Source of the DNA: Acidobacteriaceae bacterium
GTDB taxonomy: Bacteria > Acidobacteriota > Terriglobia > Terriglobales > Acidobacteriaceae
Direction: 5' to 3'
Assembly: GCA_003165795.1 (NCBI GenBank)
Contig: PMWW01000079.1
Location: 545-38,972, forward strand
Length of the DNA: 38,428 nucleotides
A program made the position numbers and the translations under genes. Within the stretch, counting starts at the first letter, position 1. Every line of letters starts with the position of its first letter. The notes beneath the pieces were generated by a model. The model ran no database searches and was not told the DNA's origin. It saw nothing but the letters and a program-made list of their open reading frames with translations. This document shows positions 1 to 7,725 of this stretch, one piece after another.

Positions 1-359
1 GGGGACTAGTTCGGCTTCAGAATCCGAATCAAGAGATCCGGCAGCCCTCCAATCCACCGACAAGAAATTCATCAAAGCCGCTCCAACCAGCTTCCATTTG
101 CTGAATTTTGTACAGGCACCCCACCTAGATTCGCCACTACGGTGTGGCAGATCGCCTCATTCCCTTCGGACGCTCGACCCAACCTGTTGCGAAATCCATC
201 ACGGCCTGGAGTGACTACCGTCACAGCGTAACCTAAAGTCTTTAATCCACACTGAACTCGTACTCATAGGGTCTCGCACGCGCAGGAGGCGTGACCTCAA
301 CCCAAAGCAACGGATACTGAGTCGCTTGGGTTCTAGTCTTACCAGTTAACGGAGAAATC
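1..359. other. Non-coding leader region
   Basis: I see no convincing open reading frame, tRNA or known RNA here. It precedes the redox operon and presumably holds its promoter. I looked for a sigma-54 -24/-12 element, because the operon ends in a sigma-54 activator, and found none with correct GG/GC spacing. The purine-rich GGAG at 351-354 serves as ribosome binding site for the cytochrome gene. Confidence 0.5.
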
Positions 360-683
360 ATGAAAAAGGTCATTCTAGCGGTAATGGTTATCGCATTCGC
401 ACTCTTTATTGCGCTTCCGAATCTGTCCTGGGCCCAGGAAGATCTCTACAAGGCCAAGTGTGCCGGCTGTCATGGTGCTGACGGAAAGGGCACCCCTGCG
501 GGCAAGAAGATGGGAGCTCCGGAATTTTCGTCTCCTGTCGTGCAAAAGGCTTCCGATGCCGATCTCGCCGATTTCATCGAAAATGGCGGCCCGCAGAAGA
601 AAGCCATGCACGCTTTTGCCAACAAGGGTGTCAGCCCGGCCGATGCGGCCAAGCTGGCGGTTTACGTGAAGACACTTAAATAG
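360..683 (+). CDS. Small periplasmic class I cytochrome c
   Basis: A 107-residue secreted monohaem cytochrome. Residues 1-25 form a Sec signal peptide ending near SWA-Q. The haem-binding motif is C34-A-G-C37-H38, followed by the typical GADGKG segment. M83 in KKAMHAF is the likely distal ligand. The fold would be that of a soluble electron carrier such as cytochrome c551/c6. It starts 6 nt after a GGAG ribosome binding site and is followed after 190 bp by ferredoxin and NrfD genes on the same strand. The inference is that it exchanges electrons with that membrane complex on the periplasmic side. The exact partner cannot be told from sequence. Confidence 0.9.
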   Translation: MKKVILAVMVIAFALFIALPNLSWAQEDLYKAKCAGCHGADGKGTPAGKKMGAPEFSSPVVQKASDADLADFIENGGPQKKAMHAFANKGVSPADAAKLAVYVKTLK

Positions 684-873
684 ACTTCACGTTACGGTTT
701 TGCGTCCGTTCCAGGCCGGCTGCAAGCCTTGGCCGGTCTGGACTGGTTCCTCCCCCGATTTCGTAATCGCCCGACGGCGCTACCCTTCGGCGCCGCTTTC
801 ACCCCTAAGGGTCCGCCTGGGCGACCCAGCCCCGACCAGCCAAAGCCGGCGGTCAGGGCCCTGGAGAAAGCTC

Positions 874-1641
874 ATGAGCAAGGGAATCCTCTACGATGCC
901 ACCAAGTGCATCGGCTGCAAGCAGTGCGAGCAGGCCTGCGCCACCGAGAACGGCCTGCCGTACGATGACAAGATCGCGGCCCAAGAGGTAACGTCAGCCC
1001 ACAAATACACTACCGTCCTCACCAAAGATGACAAGTTCATGCGCCGTCTTTGTATGAATTGCGACGACCCGGCCTGCGCTTCAGTCTGTCCCGTGGGCGC
1101 GCTGCAGAAAACCGCTTTGGGCCCTGTTACTTACGACAAGAGTAAGTGCATGGGATGCCGCTACTGTATGGCGGCCTGTCCCTTTGGCGTGCCCAAGTAC
1201 GAATGGGAAAAAGCCATTCCCGGCGTACGCAAATGCATCATGTGCAGCAAGCGCGTAGTTGCAGGAAAGCAAACGGCCTGTGCCGAAATCTGTCCCACCG
1301 GCGCTACCAAGTTTGGCGATCGCGACGAGTTGCTGGAAGAAGCAAAAAAGCGCATCCACGACAACCCGGACACGTATCTGCACCACATCTTCGGCGAGAC
1401 CGAAGTCGGCGGTACTTCCGTCCTGTTGCTGTCGTCGATTGGCTTTAACAATTTCGGTTTCCGGAACGACCTGACGGAGCGCGCGCTGCCGCTTTACACC
1501 TATCAGGTGCTGTCGCGTATTCCCGACTTCGTTCCCCTCTTCGGCACCCTGCTCGGCGGCATTTACTGGATCACCCATCGCCGGGAGGATGTGGCCGTAG
1601 CCGAAGCCCAGGAAAAAAATGACAAAGGCGGTGCCCGATGA
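874..1641 (+). CDS. 4Fe-4S ferredoxin subunit (HybA/DmsB/NrfC type)
   Basis: A 255-residue iron-sulfur subunit from the ATG preceded by GGAGAAAG. The frame stays open upstream to 700, but that extension looks non-coding. Sixteen cysteines form four cluster sites: C12/15/18/22, C60/63/68/72, C92/95/98/102 and C121/124/136/140, the pattern of electron-transfer subunits in molybdopterin oxidoreductase and hydrogenase complexes. A hydrophobic segment near residues 225-240 suggests a C-terminal membrane anchor, as in HybA. No Tat or Sec signal is visible at the N terminus. The stop overlaps the start of the nrfD-like gene by 4 nt (ATGA), so the two are translationally coupled and almost surely form one complex. 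No catalytic subunit gene is visible in the window. Confidence 0.88.
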   Translation: MSKGILYDATKCIGCKQCEQACATENGLPYDDKIAAQEVTSAHKYTTVLTKDDKFMRRLCMNCDDPACASVCPVGALQKTALGPVTYDKSKCMGCRYCMAACPFGVPKYEWEKAIPGVRKCIMCSKRVVAGKQTACAEICPTGATKFGDRDELLEEAKKRIHDNPDTYLHHIFGETEVGGTSVLLLSSIGFNNFGFRNDLTERALPLYTYQVLSRIPDFVPLFGTLLGGIYWITHRREDVAVAEAQEKNDKGGAR

Positions 1642-2825
1642 CTGTTCCCCGCATTCGATTTACCTTCTGGAAGGCCGTCTTCCTGGTCATCATGGCGGCC
1701 GGCATCTACTGCACGTTCATCCGCTTCTTCCGAGGCTTGGGCGCCTCCACCAATCTCAACGATCAGTTTCCCTGGGGCCTGTGGATCGGCTTCGACGTGA
1801 TGTGCGGCGTCATGCTGGCGGCCGGCGGCTTCACCCTGACCGCGGCGGTCGAGATCTTCAACATCAAGCGCTTTCACTCCATCATTCGGCCCACCATTCT
1901 GACCGCATTTCTGGGCTACCTGCTGGTTTCCGCCGCGCTGATGTATGACCTCGGGCTGCCGTGGAACATATGGCATCCGCTGGTGATGCGCAATCCGCAC
2001 TCGGTGATGTTTGAGGTTGCCTATTGCGTGATGCTTTACACCACGGTGCTGGCGCTGGAGTTCTCGCCCATCGTGCTGGAGCACTTTAATCTGCAGAGGC
2101 CGCTGAAGATCGTGCGCAGCGTCATGGTGGTGTTCGTCATCCTGGGCGTGCTGCTGTCGACCCTGCATCAGTCGTCGCTGGGCACGCTGTATCTCATCAT
2201 GCCCAACAAGCTGCATCCCTTCTGGTACAGCCCGCTGTTGCCCGTGTTCTTCTTCCTTTCGGCGATCGCCGTGGGCCTGGCGATGACCATCTTCGAATCG
2301 TCGATGAGTTCCAAGTACTTCGGCCGCGAGCTGGAGCTTCCCATCCTGCGTGATCTGGGACGCGTGCTGGTAGTGGTGCTTGCGCTCTACGGCATTCTGA
2401 AATTCGAAGACCTGTACCATCGCGGCGTCCTGAAGCTGGTATTCGTTTCCGGTTATGAACAGCACTTCTTCCTGCTGGAGATTTTCCTGTCAGTGCTTGC
2501 GCCGCTCGGTCTTCTGTTGGTGCCGAAGATCCGGCAGAGCGCTCAGGGGCTCTATCTCGCCGCCGTGTTGACGTTGTTCGGCTTCGTAACCAATCGTCTG
2601 AACGTGGCCATCACCGGAGTGGAGAATGCGGTTGGTGCGCGTTACACCCCGAAGTGGACGGAAGTCGTGATCACGGCGATGTTCGTGGCGCTCGGGTTCG
2701 CCATCTTTGGCGTGGTCGCAAAGTACTTACCCATCTTCCCCGAGGAGAAGGCACATATCCCGGCAATCCGCGAACCGGAAGTGGTTATGAGCGAATTCGC
2801 GGTGCCTGCTCATGCTGGTGATTGA
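1638..2825 (+). CDS. NrfD/HybB-type polytopic membrane subunit
   Basis: A 395-residue integral membrane protein with about ten hydrophobic segments, beginning at residues 10-27. It belongs to the NrfD/PsrC/HybB family, haem-free membrane subunits that bind (mena)quinone and pass electrons to or from the partner ferredoxin. Family-like features include the early FPWGLWIGFDVMCGV stretch and conserved charged and aromatic residues between helices. Translation is coupled to the ferredoxin gene upstream (ATGA overlap), and its 3' end overlaps the sensor kinase gene by 14 nt. With the cytochrome this makes a quinone:cytochrome-type electron transfer module. The direction of electron flow is unknown. 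Confidence 0.87.
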   Translation: MTVPRIRFTFWKAVFLVIMAAGIYCTFIRFFRGLGASTNLNDQFPWGLWIGFDVMCGVMLAAGGFTLTAAVEIFNIKRFHSIIRPTILTAFLGYLLVSAALMYDLGLPWNIWHPLVMRNPHSVMFEVAYCVMLYTTVLALEFSPIVLEHFNLQRPLKIVRSVMVVFVILGVLLSTLHQSSLGTLYLIMPNKLHPFWYSPLLPVFFFLSAIAVGLAMTIFESSMSSKYFGRELELPILRDLGRVLVVVLALYGILKFEDLYHRGVLKLVFVSGYEQHFFLLEIFLSVLAPLGLLLVPKIRQSAQGLYLAAVLTLFGFVTNRLNVAITGVENAVGARYTPKWTEVVITAMFVALGFAIFGVVAKYLPIFPEEKAHIPAIREPEVVMSEFAVPAHAGD

Positions 2826-4536
2826 CAATTCGAACGGGCTCCCTGGCGCAGAGAAGCGAGGGAGTCCCGGTTCGGCACCTTCGCGCTGGTTGCAGCGCCT
2901 GGGGCGGAGCGTTAGCGCGAAGTTGATGGTTTCGATCTTCGTGGTCCTCATCGTCATCTTTGCCCTGCTGGGGTACTTCAGCATTCAGGGCCAACGCAAA
3001 CACCTGGAAGACGCGGCGTTGGTGAGCGCCGAGCAGCAAAGTGAAGTCCTGCGCCGCAGCGCCTCCCATTACATGCTCAACAACGACCGGTCCGGCCTGT
3101 ACGAAATGATGTTGAACATGGCCGACCAGCCAGGCGTGGTGCGGGTGCGCATCATGAATCCGCAGGGCGTGATCAGCTACTCCACAGCTCCGGCCGAAGT
3201 CGGCAATTCCGTCGACAAGGGCGCCGAAGCCTGTTATGGCTGCCATGAGAAGTCCCAGCCGCTGGCTCGCCTGAACCGCTCCGATCGCTTCCGCGTGTAT
3301 CGCGCGCACGGAAGCCGCGTTCTCGGGGTGATTACTCCCATCGAGAACCAGGCCGCCTGCTCCAACGCCGCTTGCCATGCTCATCCCGCCACCACCCAGA
3401 TTCTGGGCGTGCTCGACACCAATCTGTCGCTCGCCAAAGTCGACCAAGGCCTCCAGCACGACAGTCGCGAGATGTTCGTTGGCACCGCCTTGGCCCTGAT
3501 TGCCGTGGTGTTCCTGAGCGGCTCGTTCGTCTGGATCGTTGTCCGCAATCCGCTGCGGGAATTGAAGACAGGGACCGAGCGCATAGCCACCGGCAAGCTG
3601 GGCTGTCAGATTCCTATCCACTCGCGCGATGAGGTGGGCGAACTGGCGCAGTCGTTCAACGACATGAGCAACCGCCTGCAGGTTGCGCAGGCGGAAATTA
3701 CCGCGTGGACGCATACCCTGGAGCAGCGCGTGGACGAGAAGACGCGCGAGCTGAAGCAGGCGCACCAGCACATGCTGCATGTCGAGAAAATGGCCACTAT
3801 CGGCAAGATGGCCGCGGTCGTGGCGCACGAGATCAATAACCCGCTGTCCGGCATTCTTACCTATTCCAAGCTGGTAAAGCGCTGGATTGACAAGAACACC
3901 GAGGTCTCTGTCAAGCAGGAAGAGATGAAGGGATCGCTCGACCTGATCGCCAGCGAAAGCAAGCGCTGCGGCGAGCTGGTAAAGAACCTGCTCAGTTTCT
4001 CGCGAGTTTCGCCCATGAACCTGGCTTGGTGCGACCTGAGCCAGGTTATCGACCGTTGTGTGCGCCTGGTGCAACACAAGATGGACATGGGCAACATTCA
4101 GCTCAACCTTGATCTTGCCGCGGATTTACCTCCGGTGCATTGCGATCCCGCCCAGATCGAGCAGGTCGTCCTGGCCATGGTGATCAATGCCATCGACGCT
4201 CTGCCGCAGGGAGGCAATTTGTGGATCAGCACGCAAGTCAATCCTGACTCCGCCATCGAGCTGGTGATCCGCGACGACGGCATTGGAATTCCGGCGGAAC
4301 ATCTTCCGCACATTTTCGAACCCTTCTATACGTCCAAGGAAGCGGGCGGCTCGGGGCTTGGCCTGGCCATCAGCCAGAACATTGTCGAACGCCACGGTGG
4401 CCACATCGATATGACTTCCGTGGTCGGACAGGGAACGACTTTCAAGATTGTGCTGCCAGTTGACAGCCAGAGACCCGCGATTCCCGGTGAAGGGGATCGC
4501 GTCGCGATGGAGAAGATTCCACATGAACGAGGTTGA
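2812..4536 (+). CDS. Membrane sensor histidine kinase with c-haem-like motifs
   Basis: A 574-residue sensor kinase. In order: a cytoplasmic N-tail; TM1 at about 37-59; a periplasmic loop; TM2 at about 221-244; a HAMP domain to about 296; a coiled coil; a HisKA domain with phospho-acceptor H339 in VAHEINNP; and a HATPase domain with N, G1 (DDGIGIP), F (EPFYTSK) and G2 (GSGLGLA) boxes. The periplasmic loop holds C141-Y-G-C144-H145 and C183-x4-C188-H189-A-H, the first a canonical c-haem site and the second a variant site. Similar loops are known in kinases of redox-active delta-proteobacteria. The start overlaps the nrfD-like gene by 14 nt, linking the sensor to the complex. The natural partner is the regulator at 4902, now separated by repeat DNA. 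A redox or haem-mediated signal is inference. Confidence 0.9.
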   Translation: MLVIDNSNGLPGAEKRGSPGSAPSRWLQRLGRSVSAKLMVSIFVVLIVIFALLGYFSIQGQRKHLEDAALVSAEQQSEVLRRSASHYMLNNDRSGLYEMMLNMADQPGVVRVRIMNPQGVISYSTAPAEVGNSVDKGAEACYGCHEKSQPLARLNRSDRFRVYRAHGSRVLGVITPIENQAACSNAACHAHPATTQILGVLDTNLSLAKVDQGLQHDSREMFVGTALALIAVVFLSGSFVWIVVRNPLRELKTGTERIATGKLGCQIPIHSRDEVGELAQSFNDMSNRLQVAQAEITAWTHTLEQRVDEKTRELKQAHQHMLHVEKMATIGKMAAVVAHEINNPLSGILTYSKLVKRWIDKNTEVSVKQEEMKGSLDLIASESKRCGELVKNLLSFSRVSPMNLAWCDLSQVIDRCVRLVQHKMDMGNIQLNLDLAADLPPVHCDPAQIEQVVLAMVINAIDALPQGGNLWISTQVNPDSAIELVIRDDGIGIPAEHLPHIFEPFYTSKEAGGSGLGLAISQNIVERHGGHIDMTSVVGQGTTFKIVLPVDSQRPAIPGEGDRVAMEKIPHERG

Positions 4537-4578
4537 AACGCCGGGCTCTATTGGCGCGGCTGGGTGCCAGGTGGAAGA

Positions 4579-4596
4579 GCCGGGCTTTAGCCCGGC
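4579..4596. repeat. REP-like hairpin
   Basis: A perfect 7-bp inverted repeat, GCCGGGC-TTTA-GCCCGGC, lying 42 nt after the kinase stop and directly before the RAYT remnant. It shares its small T/A-rich loop with hairpins at 4863, 19544, 21210 and 30757. Confidence 0.7.
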
Positions 4597-4599
4597 GGA

Positions 4600-4822
4600 C
4601 AACTGATCAAAGGCGGTTTTTCTTTCCGGCTTAAACGGGAGCTGGGATCAAATGCCGAAGTTTGGCAGGAAGGATTTACGGAGCATCGGGTGAAGGGCGC
4701 GAAGGATTTCGAGCAGCATGCAGCTTACATCCGTGACAATCCGGTAAGAGCACGGTTGGCTGAAAGAGCGAGCGAGTACCCATATGGGTCGGCGGCGGCC
4801 AGTGTGGAAATCGATCCCGTGC
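4600..4822 (+). pseudogene. Decayed REP-associated tyrosine transposase (RAYT) C-terminus
   Basis: Reading the frame that starts at 4600 gives QLIKGGFSFRLKRELG, then VWQEGFTEHRV, then AAYIRDNPVRARLAERASEYPYGSA in successive stretches. This is the recognisable C-terminal half of the Y1/RAYT transposase family, which carries an IKGGFS segment and a YIxxNPVxAxLV...YPYSS tail. The N-terminal half with the catalytic HUH motif is absent, and there is no plausible start, so it is a remnant. It sits between a sensor kinase and its response regulator, flanked by REP-like hairpins at 4579, 4826 and 4863. RAYTs are known to mobilise REP hairpins, so this is probably a dead copy of the enzyme that spread the hairpins seen elsewhere in the window. 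Confidence 0.8.
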
Positions 4823-4825
4823 CGC

Positions 4826-4841
4826 CGGGGCAAAAGCCCCG
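4826..4841. repeat. Short hairpin, CGGGGC-AAAA-GCCCCG
   Basis: A perfect 6-bp stem with an AAAA loop inside the RAYT remnant region. It may be a related but diverged REP unit or a chance structure. Confidence 0.45.
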
Positions 4842-4862
4842 ATCGTTAATTTGCGAACGGTT

Positions 4863-4882
4863 CGCCGGACTGAAGTCCGGCG
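4863..4882. repeat. REP-like hairpin upstream of response regulator
   Basis: A perfect 8-bp inverted repeat with a TGAA loop (CGCCGGAC-TGAA-GTCCGGCG), ending 19 nt before the regulator start codon. In the mRNA it would form a stable hairpin just upstream of the ribosome binding site GAGGTAGAAG. Confidence 0.75.
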
Positions 4883-4901
4883 CTTCCACCGAGGTAGAAG
4901 A

Positions 4902-6275
4902 ATGACGCAAGGCAAACTATTGATTGTTGACGACGAACTCAGCGTGCGTGACTCGCTGGCCAAATGGTTTGTGGAAGAGGGCTACGAGGTCGCAATGGCG
5001 GAAAGCGCTAATGAGGCCCTGACACGGGTCGCCGAGCAGACCTTCGATGTCGCGCTTTTAGACATCAAGATGCGCGGCACCGACGGCATCGAGCTACAAC
5101 GGCGGCTGCACGAGATTTGCCCCGACATGCTGGTCATCATCATGACCGGCTACGCCTCGGTTGAGACCGCCATCGCCGCGCTTAAGAACGGCGCTTACGA
5201 CTATGTCAACAAGCCGCTCGATCCCGACGAGATTGCCCACTTGATCGCCAAAGCCATGTCCCATCGCCGCACCCAACAGGAGAACACGCGCCTTAAGGAG
5301 ACAGTGGCGGCGATTGCCCATCCGTCCGACATCATTGGACAGAGCGCAGCCATGAAGCACGTCTTCGATGCCATTGAAACTGTCGCTCCTACCGACGCCA
5401 CGGTGCTCGTCACCGGCGAGAGCGGCACCGGTAAAGAGCTGGTGGCGCGGGCCGTTCACGCCAGCAGTCCTCGCCGCTTCCACCCCCTGGTCGTGATCCA
5501 CTGCGGTGCGCTGACGGAAACCTTGCTGGAGAGCGAACTCTTCGGCCACGAGAAAGGCGCCTTCACCGGCGCCCAATACCGCAAGAAGGGCAAGTTCGAA
5601 ATTGCCGAGGGCGGCACGGTTTTCCTCGACGAGATTGGCGACATCAGCCTGAAAACTCAGACCGACCTGCTGCGCGTGCTGCAAGAGCGCGAGATCGTGC
5701 GCGTGGGCGGCAATCAAACCATCAAAGTCGATTTCCGCGTGGTAGCCGCCACCAACAAGAACCTGGAGCAACTGATCGAGGAAGGCAAGTTCCGTCCCGA
5801 TCTCTTCTACCGGCTGAACGTTTTTCACATCGAGATACCGCCGCTGCGCGAACGCCGCGAAGATATTCCTCTGCTGGTAGACCACTTCACCCGCAAGTTC
5901 TCGCGCGAGATGAGCAAGCGGATTACGCGGGTCTCGCCCGCCGCCATGAACGTACTGCAGCAGTACAACTGGCCAGGCAACGTACGCGAGTTGGAGAATT
6001 CCGTCGAGCGGGCCATGGTCGTAGCCCAGGAACCCGAACTCCGCGAGCAGGACTTCTCGCTTAAGAGCAGGAACGGCGCTGGCTTGGGAGTAGGCGATGT
6101 CCGCAACCTGGACGACGTGGAACGCAATCACATTCTGCGCGTGCTCGACGAGTGCAGCGGCAACCAGACGCGCACCGCCGAAGTCCTCGGCATCGACCGG
6201 GTCACGTTGCATCACAAGCTGAAGAAGTATGGCTGGAACCGGAAAGAGAAAGAGCAGCTAGCAGCTAGCAGCTAG
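4902..6275 (+). CDS. Sigma-54-dependent response regulator (NtrC family)
   Basis: A 457-residue regulator from the ATG after GAGGTAGAAG. The receiver domain (about 1-120) has acidic pocket D10/D11, phospho-acceptor D54 and the conserved K in NKPLD. The central AAA+ domain (about 145-370) carries Walker A GESGTGKE, the sigma-54 contact loop GAFTGA and Walker B FLDEIGD. The C-terminal Fis-type helix-turn-helix reads [22 protein letters not shown]. It is the cognate partner of the haem-type kinase upstream and should activate sigma-54 promoters in response to it. The last residues (EQLAASS) are encoded by the AGCTAGC tandem motif that forms the left arm of the repeat at 6251, so an inserted repeat has replaced the original C-terminus. 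Confidence 0.93.
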   Translation: MTQGKLLIVDDELSVRDSLAKWFVEEGYEVAMAESANEALTRVAEQTFDVALLDIKMRGTDGIELQRRLHEICPDMLVIIMTGYASVETAIAALKNGAYDYVNKPLDPDEIAHLIAKAMSHRRTQQENTRLKETVAAIAHPSDIIGQSAAMKHVFDAIETVAPTDATVLVTGESGTGKELVARAVHASSPRRFHPLVVIHCGALTETLLESELFGHEKGAFTGAQYRKKGKFEIAEGGTVFLDEIGDISLKTQTDLLRVLQEREIVRVGGNQTIKVDFRVVAATNKNLEQLIEEGKFRPDLFYRLNVFHIEIPPLRERREDIPLLVDHFTRKFSREMSKRITRVSPAAMNVLQQYNWPGNVRELENSVERAMVVAQEPELREQDFSLKSRNGAGLGVGDVRNLDDVERNHILRVLDECSGNQTRTAEVLGIDRVTLHHKLKKYGWNRKEKEQLAASS

Positions 6276-6279
6276 CAAA
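6251..6279. repeat. Left arm of inverted repeat framing the four-helix-bundle gene
   Basis: A tandem array of the 7-nt word AGCTAGC (AGCAGCTAGCAGCTAGCAG and on). It overlaps the 3' end of the response regulator. An inverted, slightly diverged copy lies at 6711-6745, on the other side of the gene at 6289. Confidence 0.7.
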
Positions 6280-6288
6280 GACTATTCG

Positions 6289-6681
6289 ATGAAAGATTTT
6301 CGGCAGCTCAAGGTTTGGGAAAAGGCGCATGAATTGACGCTTGAGGTCTATCGAGCCACGGTGGCATTTCCGCGCGAAGAGGCTTACGGCATCACGAGCC
6401 AGTTGCGCAGGTGCAGTGCGTCCGTCGCGGCAAATATCGCTGAAGGGTGCGGCCGGATCGGGAATGGCGACTTCCATCGTTTCCTCAACATCGCTGCTGG
6501 TTCGGTGCTGGAAACGGAATACTTCCTGTTGTTAGCACGTGATTTGAATTTCATTCCAACGAATTCATACGACAGGTTACAGGACAAAGTTGTGGAGGTA
6601 CAGCGAATGCTGGCTTCCCTACTTCGAAAGGTTGACGGCGCGCGAAATCTCAGCAAAAGGCAACTAGGAGCGATCGACTAG
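6289..6681 (+). CDS. Four-helix-bundle protein of the 23S rRNA IVP family
   Basis: A 130-residue protein of the S23/IVP family (TIGR02436-like). Diagnostic stretches are FRQLKVWEKAHELTLEVY, YGITSQLRRCSASVAANIAEG and a C-terminal helix with FLLLARDL. First described inside intervening sequences of 23S rRNA, these proteins are also common as free genes, and the fold is shared with the Avd accessory protein of diversity-generating retroelements. Their function is unsettled. There is no rRNA or reverse transcriptase here. The gene lies between inverted arms at 6251-6279 and 6711-6745, 13 nt after the response regulator stop, so it looks like a passenger of a small repeat-bounded unit. No strong ribosome binding site is seen. 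Confidence 0.88.
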   Translation: MKDFRQLKVWEKAHELTLEVYRATVAFPREEAYGITSQLRRCSASVAANIAEGCGRIGNGDFHRFLNIAAGSVLETEYFLLLARDLNFIPTNSYDRLQDKVVEVQRMLASLLRKVDGARNLSKRQLGAID

Positions 6682-6710
6682 CCTAACAATTCGCAAGCTG
6701 CCCGCCTTAG

Positions 6711-6745
6711 CTAATTGCTAGTCACTAGTTGCTAGCTGCTGCTTT
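6711..6745. repeat. Right arm of inverted repeat framing the four-helix-bundle gene
   Basis: CTAATTGCTAGTCACTAGTT followed by GCTAGCTGCTGCTTT. Its reverse complement matches the left arm at 6251-6279 with a few mismatches and one inserted base (AAAGcAGCAGCTAGCA). It ends 3 nt before the archaemetzincin start codon. Confidence 0.65.
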
Positions 6746-6748
6746 CCT

Positions 6749-7279
6749 ATGAAAAAGCTACAATTGCTGCCGGTGGGACCCGTGGACGCTCGGCTGCTGG
6801 AATGGCTGCGGCAGGCGCTCTCCGAGAAGTTTCGTGTCCCGGCGGAAATCCTGTCGCCGGCGCTCGATCCCGCGTTCGCACTCCACGCTGAACGCCAGCA
6901 GTACCATTCCTCCGAGATCCTGGCCAGTATGCAGCGCTATATCACGGGCAGCACCTGGCGCCTGCTGGGAGTCACCCAGTTGGACCTGTACATTCCAATT
7001 CTTACGTTCGTTTTTGGCGAGGCCCAGTTAGGCGGAAGCGCTGCGGTCGTTTCCTATCATCGTCTGCAGCAAGAATTCTATGGGTTGCCGGAGGATATGG
7101 ACCTGCTGGCCAATCGTCTTCTGGTCGAGGCGGTGCATGAGTTGGGACACACCCTGCGCCTCACCCACTGTCACGATTATCGCTGCGCCATGGCGCCTTC
7201 CCATGCGGTGGAGTGGATCGACATCAAGGACAGCGGTTTCTGCGAAGACTGTCTGGCGCGGGCACTGGAAGCCGTGTAA
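6749..7279 (+). CDS. amzA: Archaemetzincin-type zinc metalloprotease
   Basis: A 176-residue cytoplasmic protein with the archaemetzincin signature HExxHxxxxxHCxxxxCxM: H130, E131, H134, H140, C141, C146 and the Met-turn M148. A second zinc-binding pair, C165 and C168 (FCEDC), is also typical. The family binds one catalytic and one structural zinc. Physiological substrates in bacteria are not established. Length fits the family. The start lies only 3 nt after the inverted-repeat arm at 6711-6745, and no good ribosome binding site is visible, so the insertion may have replaced the native leader. Confidence 0.9.
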   Translation: MKKLQLLPVGPVDARLLEWLRQALSEKFRVPAEILSPALDPAFALHAERQQYHSSEILASMQRYITGSTWRLLGVTQLDLYIPILTFVFGEAQLGGSAAVVSYHRLQQEFYGLPEDMDLLANRLLVEAVHELGHTLRLTHCHDYRCAMAPSHAVEWIDIKDSGFCEDCLARALEAV

Positions 7280-7338
7280 ACGTACTGGCGCAGGTTTTCA
7301 TCGCTGCGCTGCGGGTTGCCCACCCAATCAGTCTGTGG

Positions 7339-7482
7339 TCATCGCTTGGTCGGCTTGGGCTCGTCGCTCCACTTCCAACTGAACAGCTTGCCGCGGTGTT
7401 CGGCCACCATCGCCGTCACACCCATAACACCCATCACCAGGAAAATCGCGAAGAAGACAACTGCAATCACGAGGACTGGCAT
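7339..7482 (-). CDS. Small single-span membrane protein (47 aa)
   Basis: An open frame of 47 codons with ATG at 7482 and TGA at 7339-7341. The product begins MPVLVIAVVFFAIFLVMGVM, a single hydrophobic helix of about 23 residues, then a basic and acidic tail ending WKWSDEPKPTKR. An AGAGGTG ribosome binding site lies 4 nt upstream of the start. The gene is below the size cut-off of many predictors. It is preceded by the double palindrome at 7528-7554, which could control it. I do not recognise a family. It could be a small membrane regulator or subunit, but only the topology and translation signals are supported. Confidence 0.6.
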   Translation of the reverse strand: MPVLVIAVVFFAIFLVMGVMGVTAMVAEHRGKLFSWKWSDEPKPTKR

Positions 7483-7527
7483 ACTGCACCTCTGGCTGTA
7501 TTGTGCGTTGGGAATGACCCCTGCCTC

Positions 7528-7554
7528 TGTGATTCAGGTCACAGGTACCTGTGA
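7528..7554. promoter_or_regulatory. Overlapping CRP-like palindromes
   Basis: TGTGA-TTCAGG-TCACA (7528-7543) is an exact match to the TGTGA-N6-TCACA core of CRP-family sites. It overlaps a second, perfect 16-bp palindrome TCACAGGTACCTGTGA (7539-7554). The pair lies 46 nt upstream of the small membrane protein gene (minus strand) and about 170 nt upstream of the proline-rich microprotein (plus strand). Binding by a CRP/FNR-family regulator is inference. Confidence 0.5.
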
Positions 7555-7725
7555 GCGGCTGGCCAAAATTAGCTCATTCCTTCGCCGCGGCGGCGCATTT
7601 TGCATCTAACTGCCAAGCAGGGAGTAAACCCTTCTAAGCTCCGTTCAGGTCAAAGTTGGTGAAGACCAACCGCAAACCTGGGCCGTCGCGAACAATCTCG
7701 GCACTCATGAACCGAGAGGAGAGAA

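Noticed and set aside
120-160. Sigma-54 promoter (TGGCAG...) before the redox operon
   Set aside because: The GG and GC elements are not 10 nt apart; no -12 GC follows.
700-873. N-terminal extension of the ferredoxin
   Set aside because: Arg/Pro-rich residues with no conservation pattern; ATG 874 has a good ribosome binding site and starts the canonical family N-terminus.
1563-2465. 300-codon minus-strand frame
   Set aside because: Antisense of the NrfD-like gene; composition dominated by His/Gln/Arg with no domain.
2785-4077. 430-codon open frame on the minus strand
   Set aside because: It is antisense to the sensor kinase, has no family motif and is rich in His/Gln/Val as expected from a GC-rich shadow frame.
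5094-6215. 373-codon minus-strand frame
   Set aside because: Antisense of the sigma-54 regulator, which has every family motif on the plus strand.
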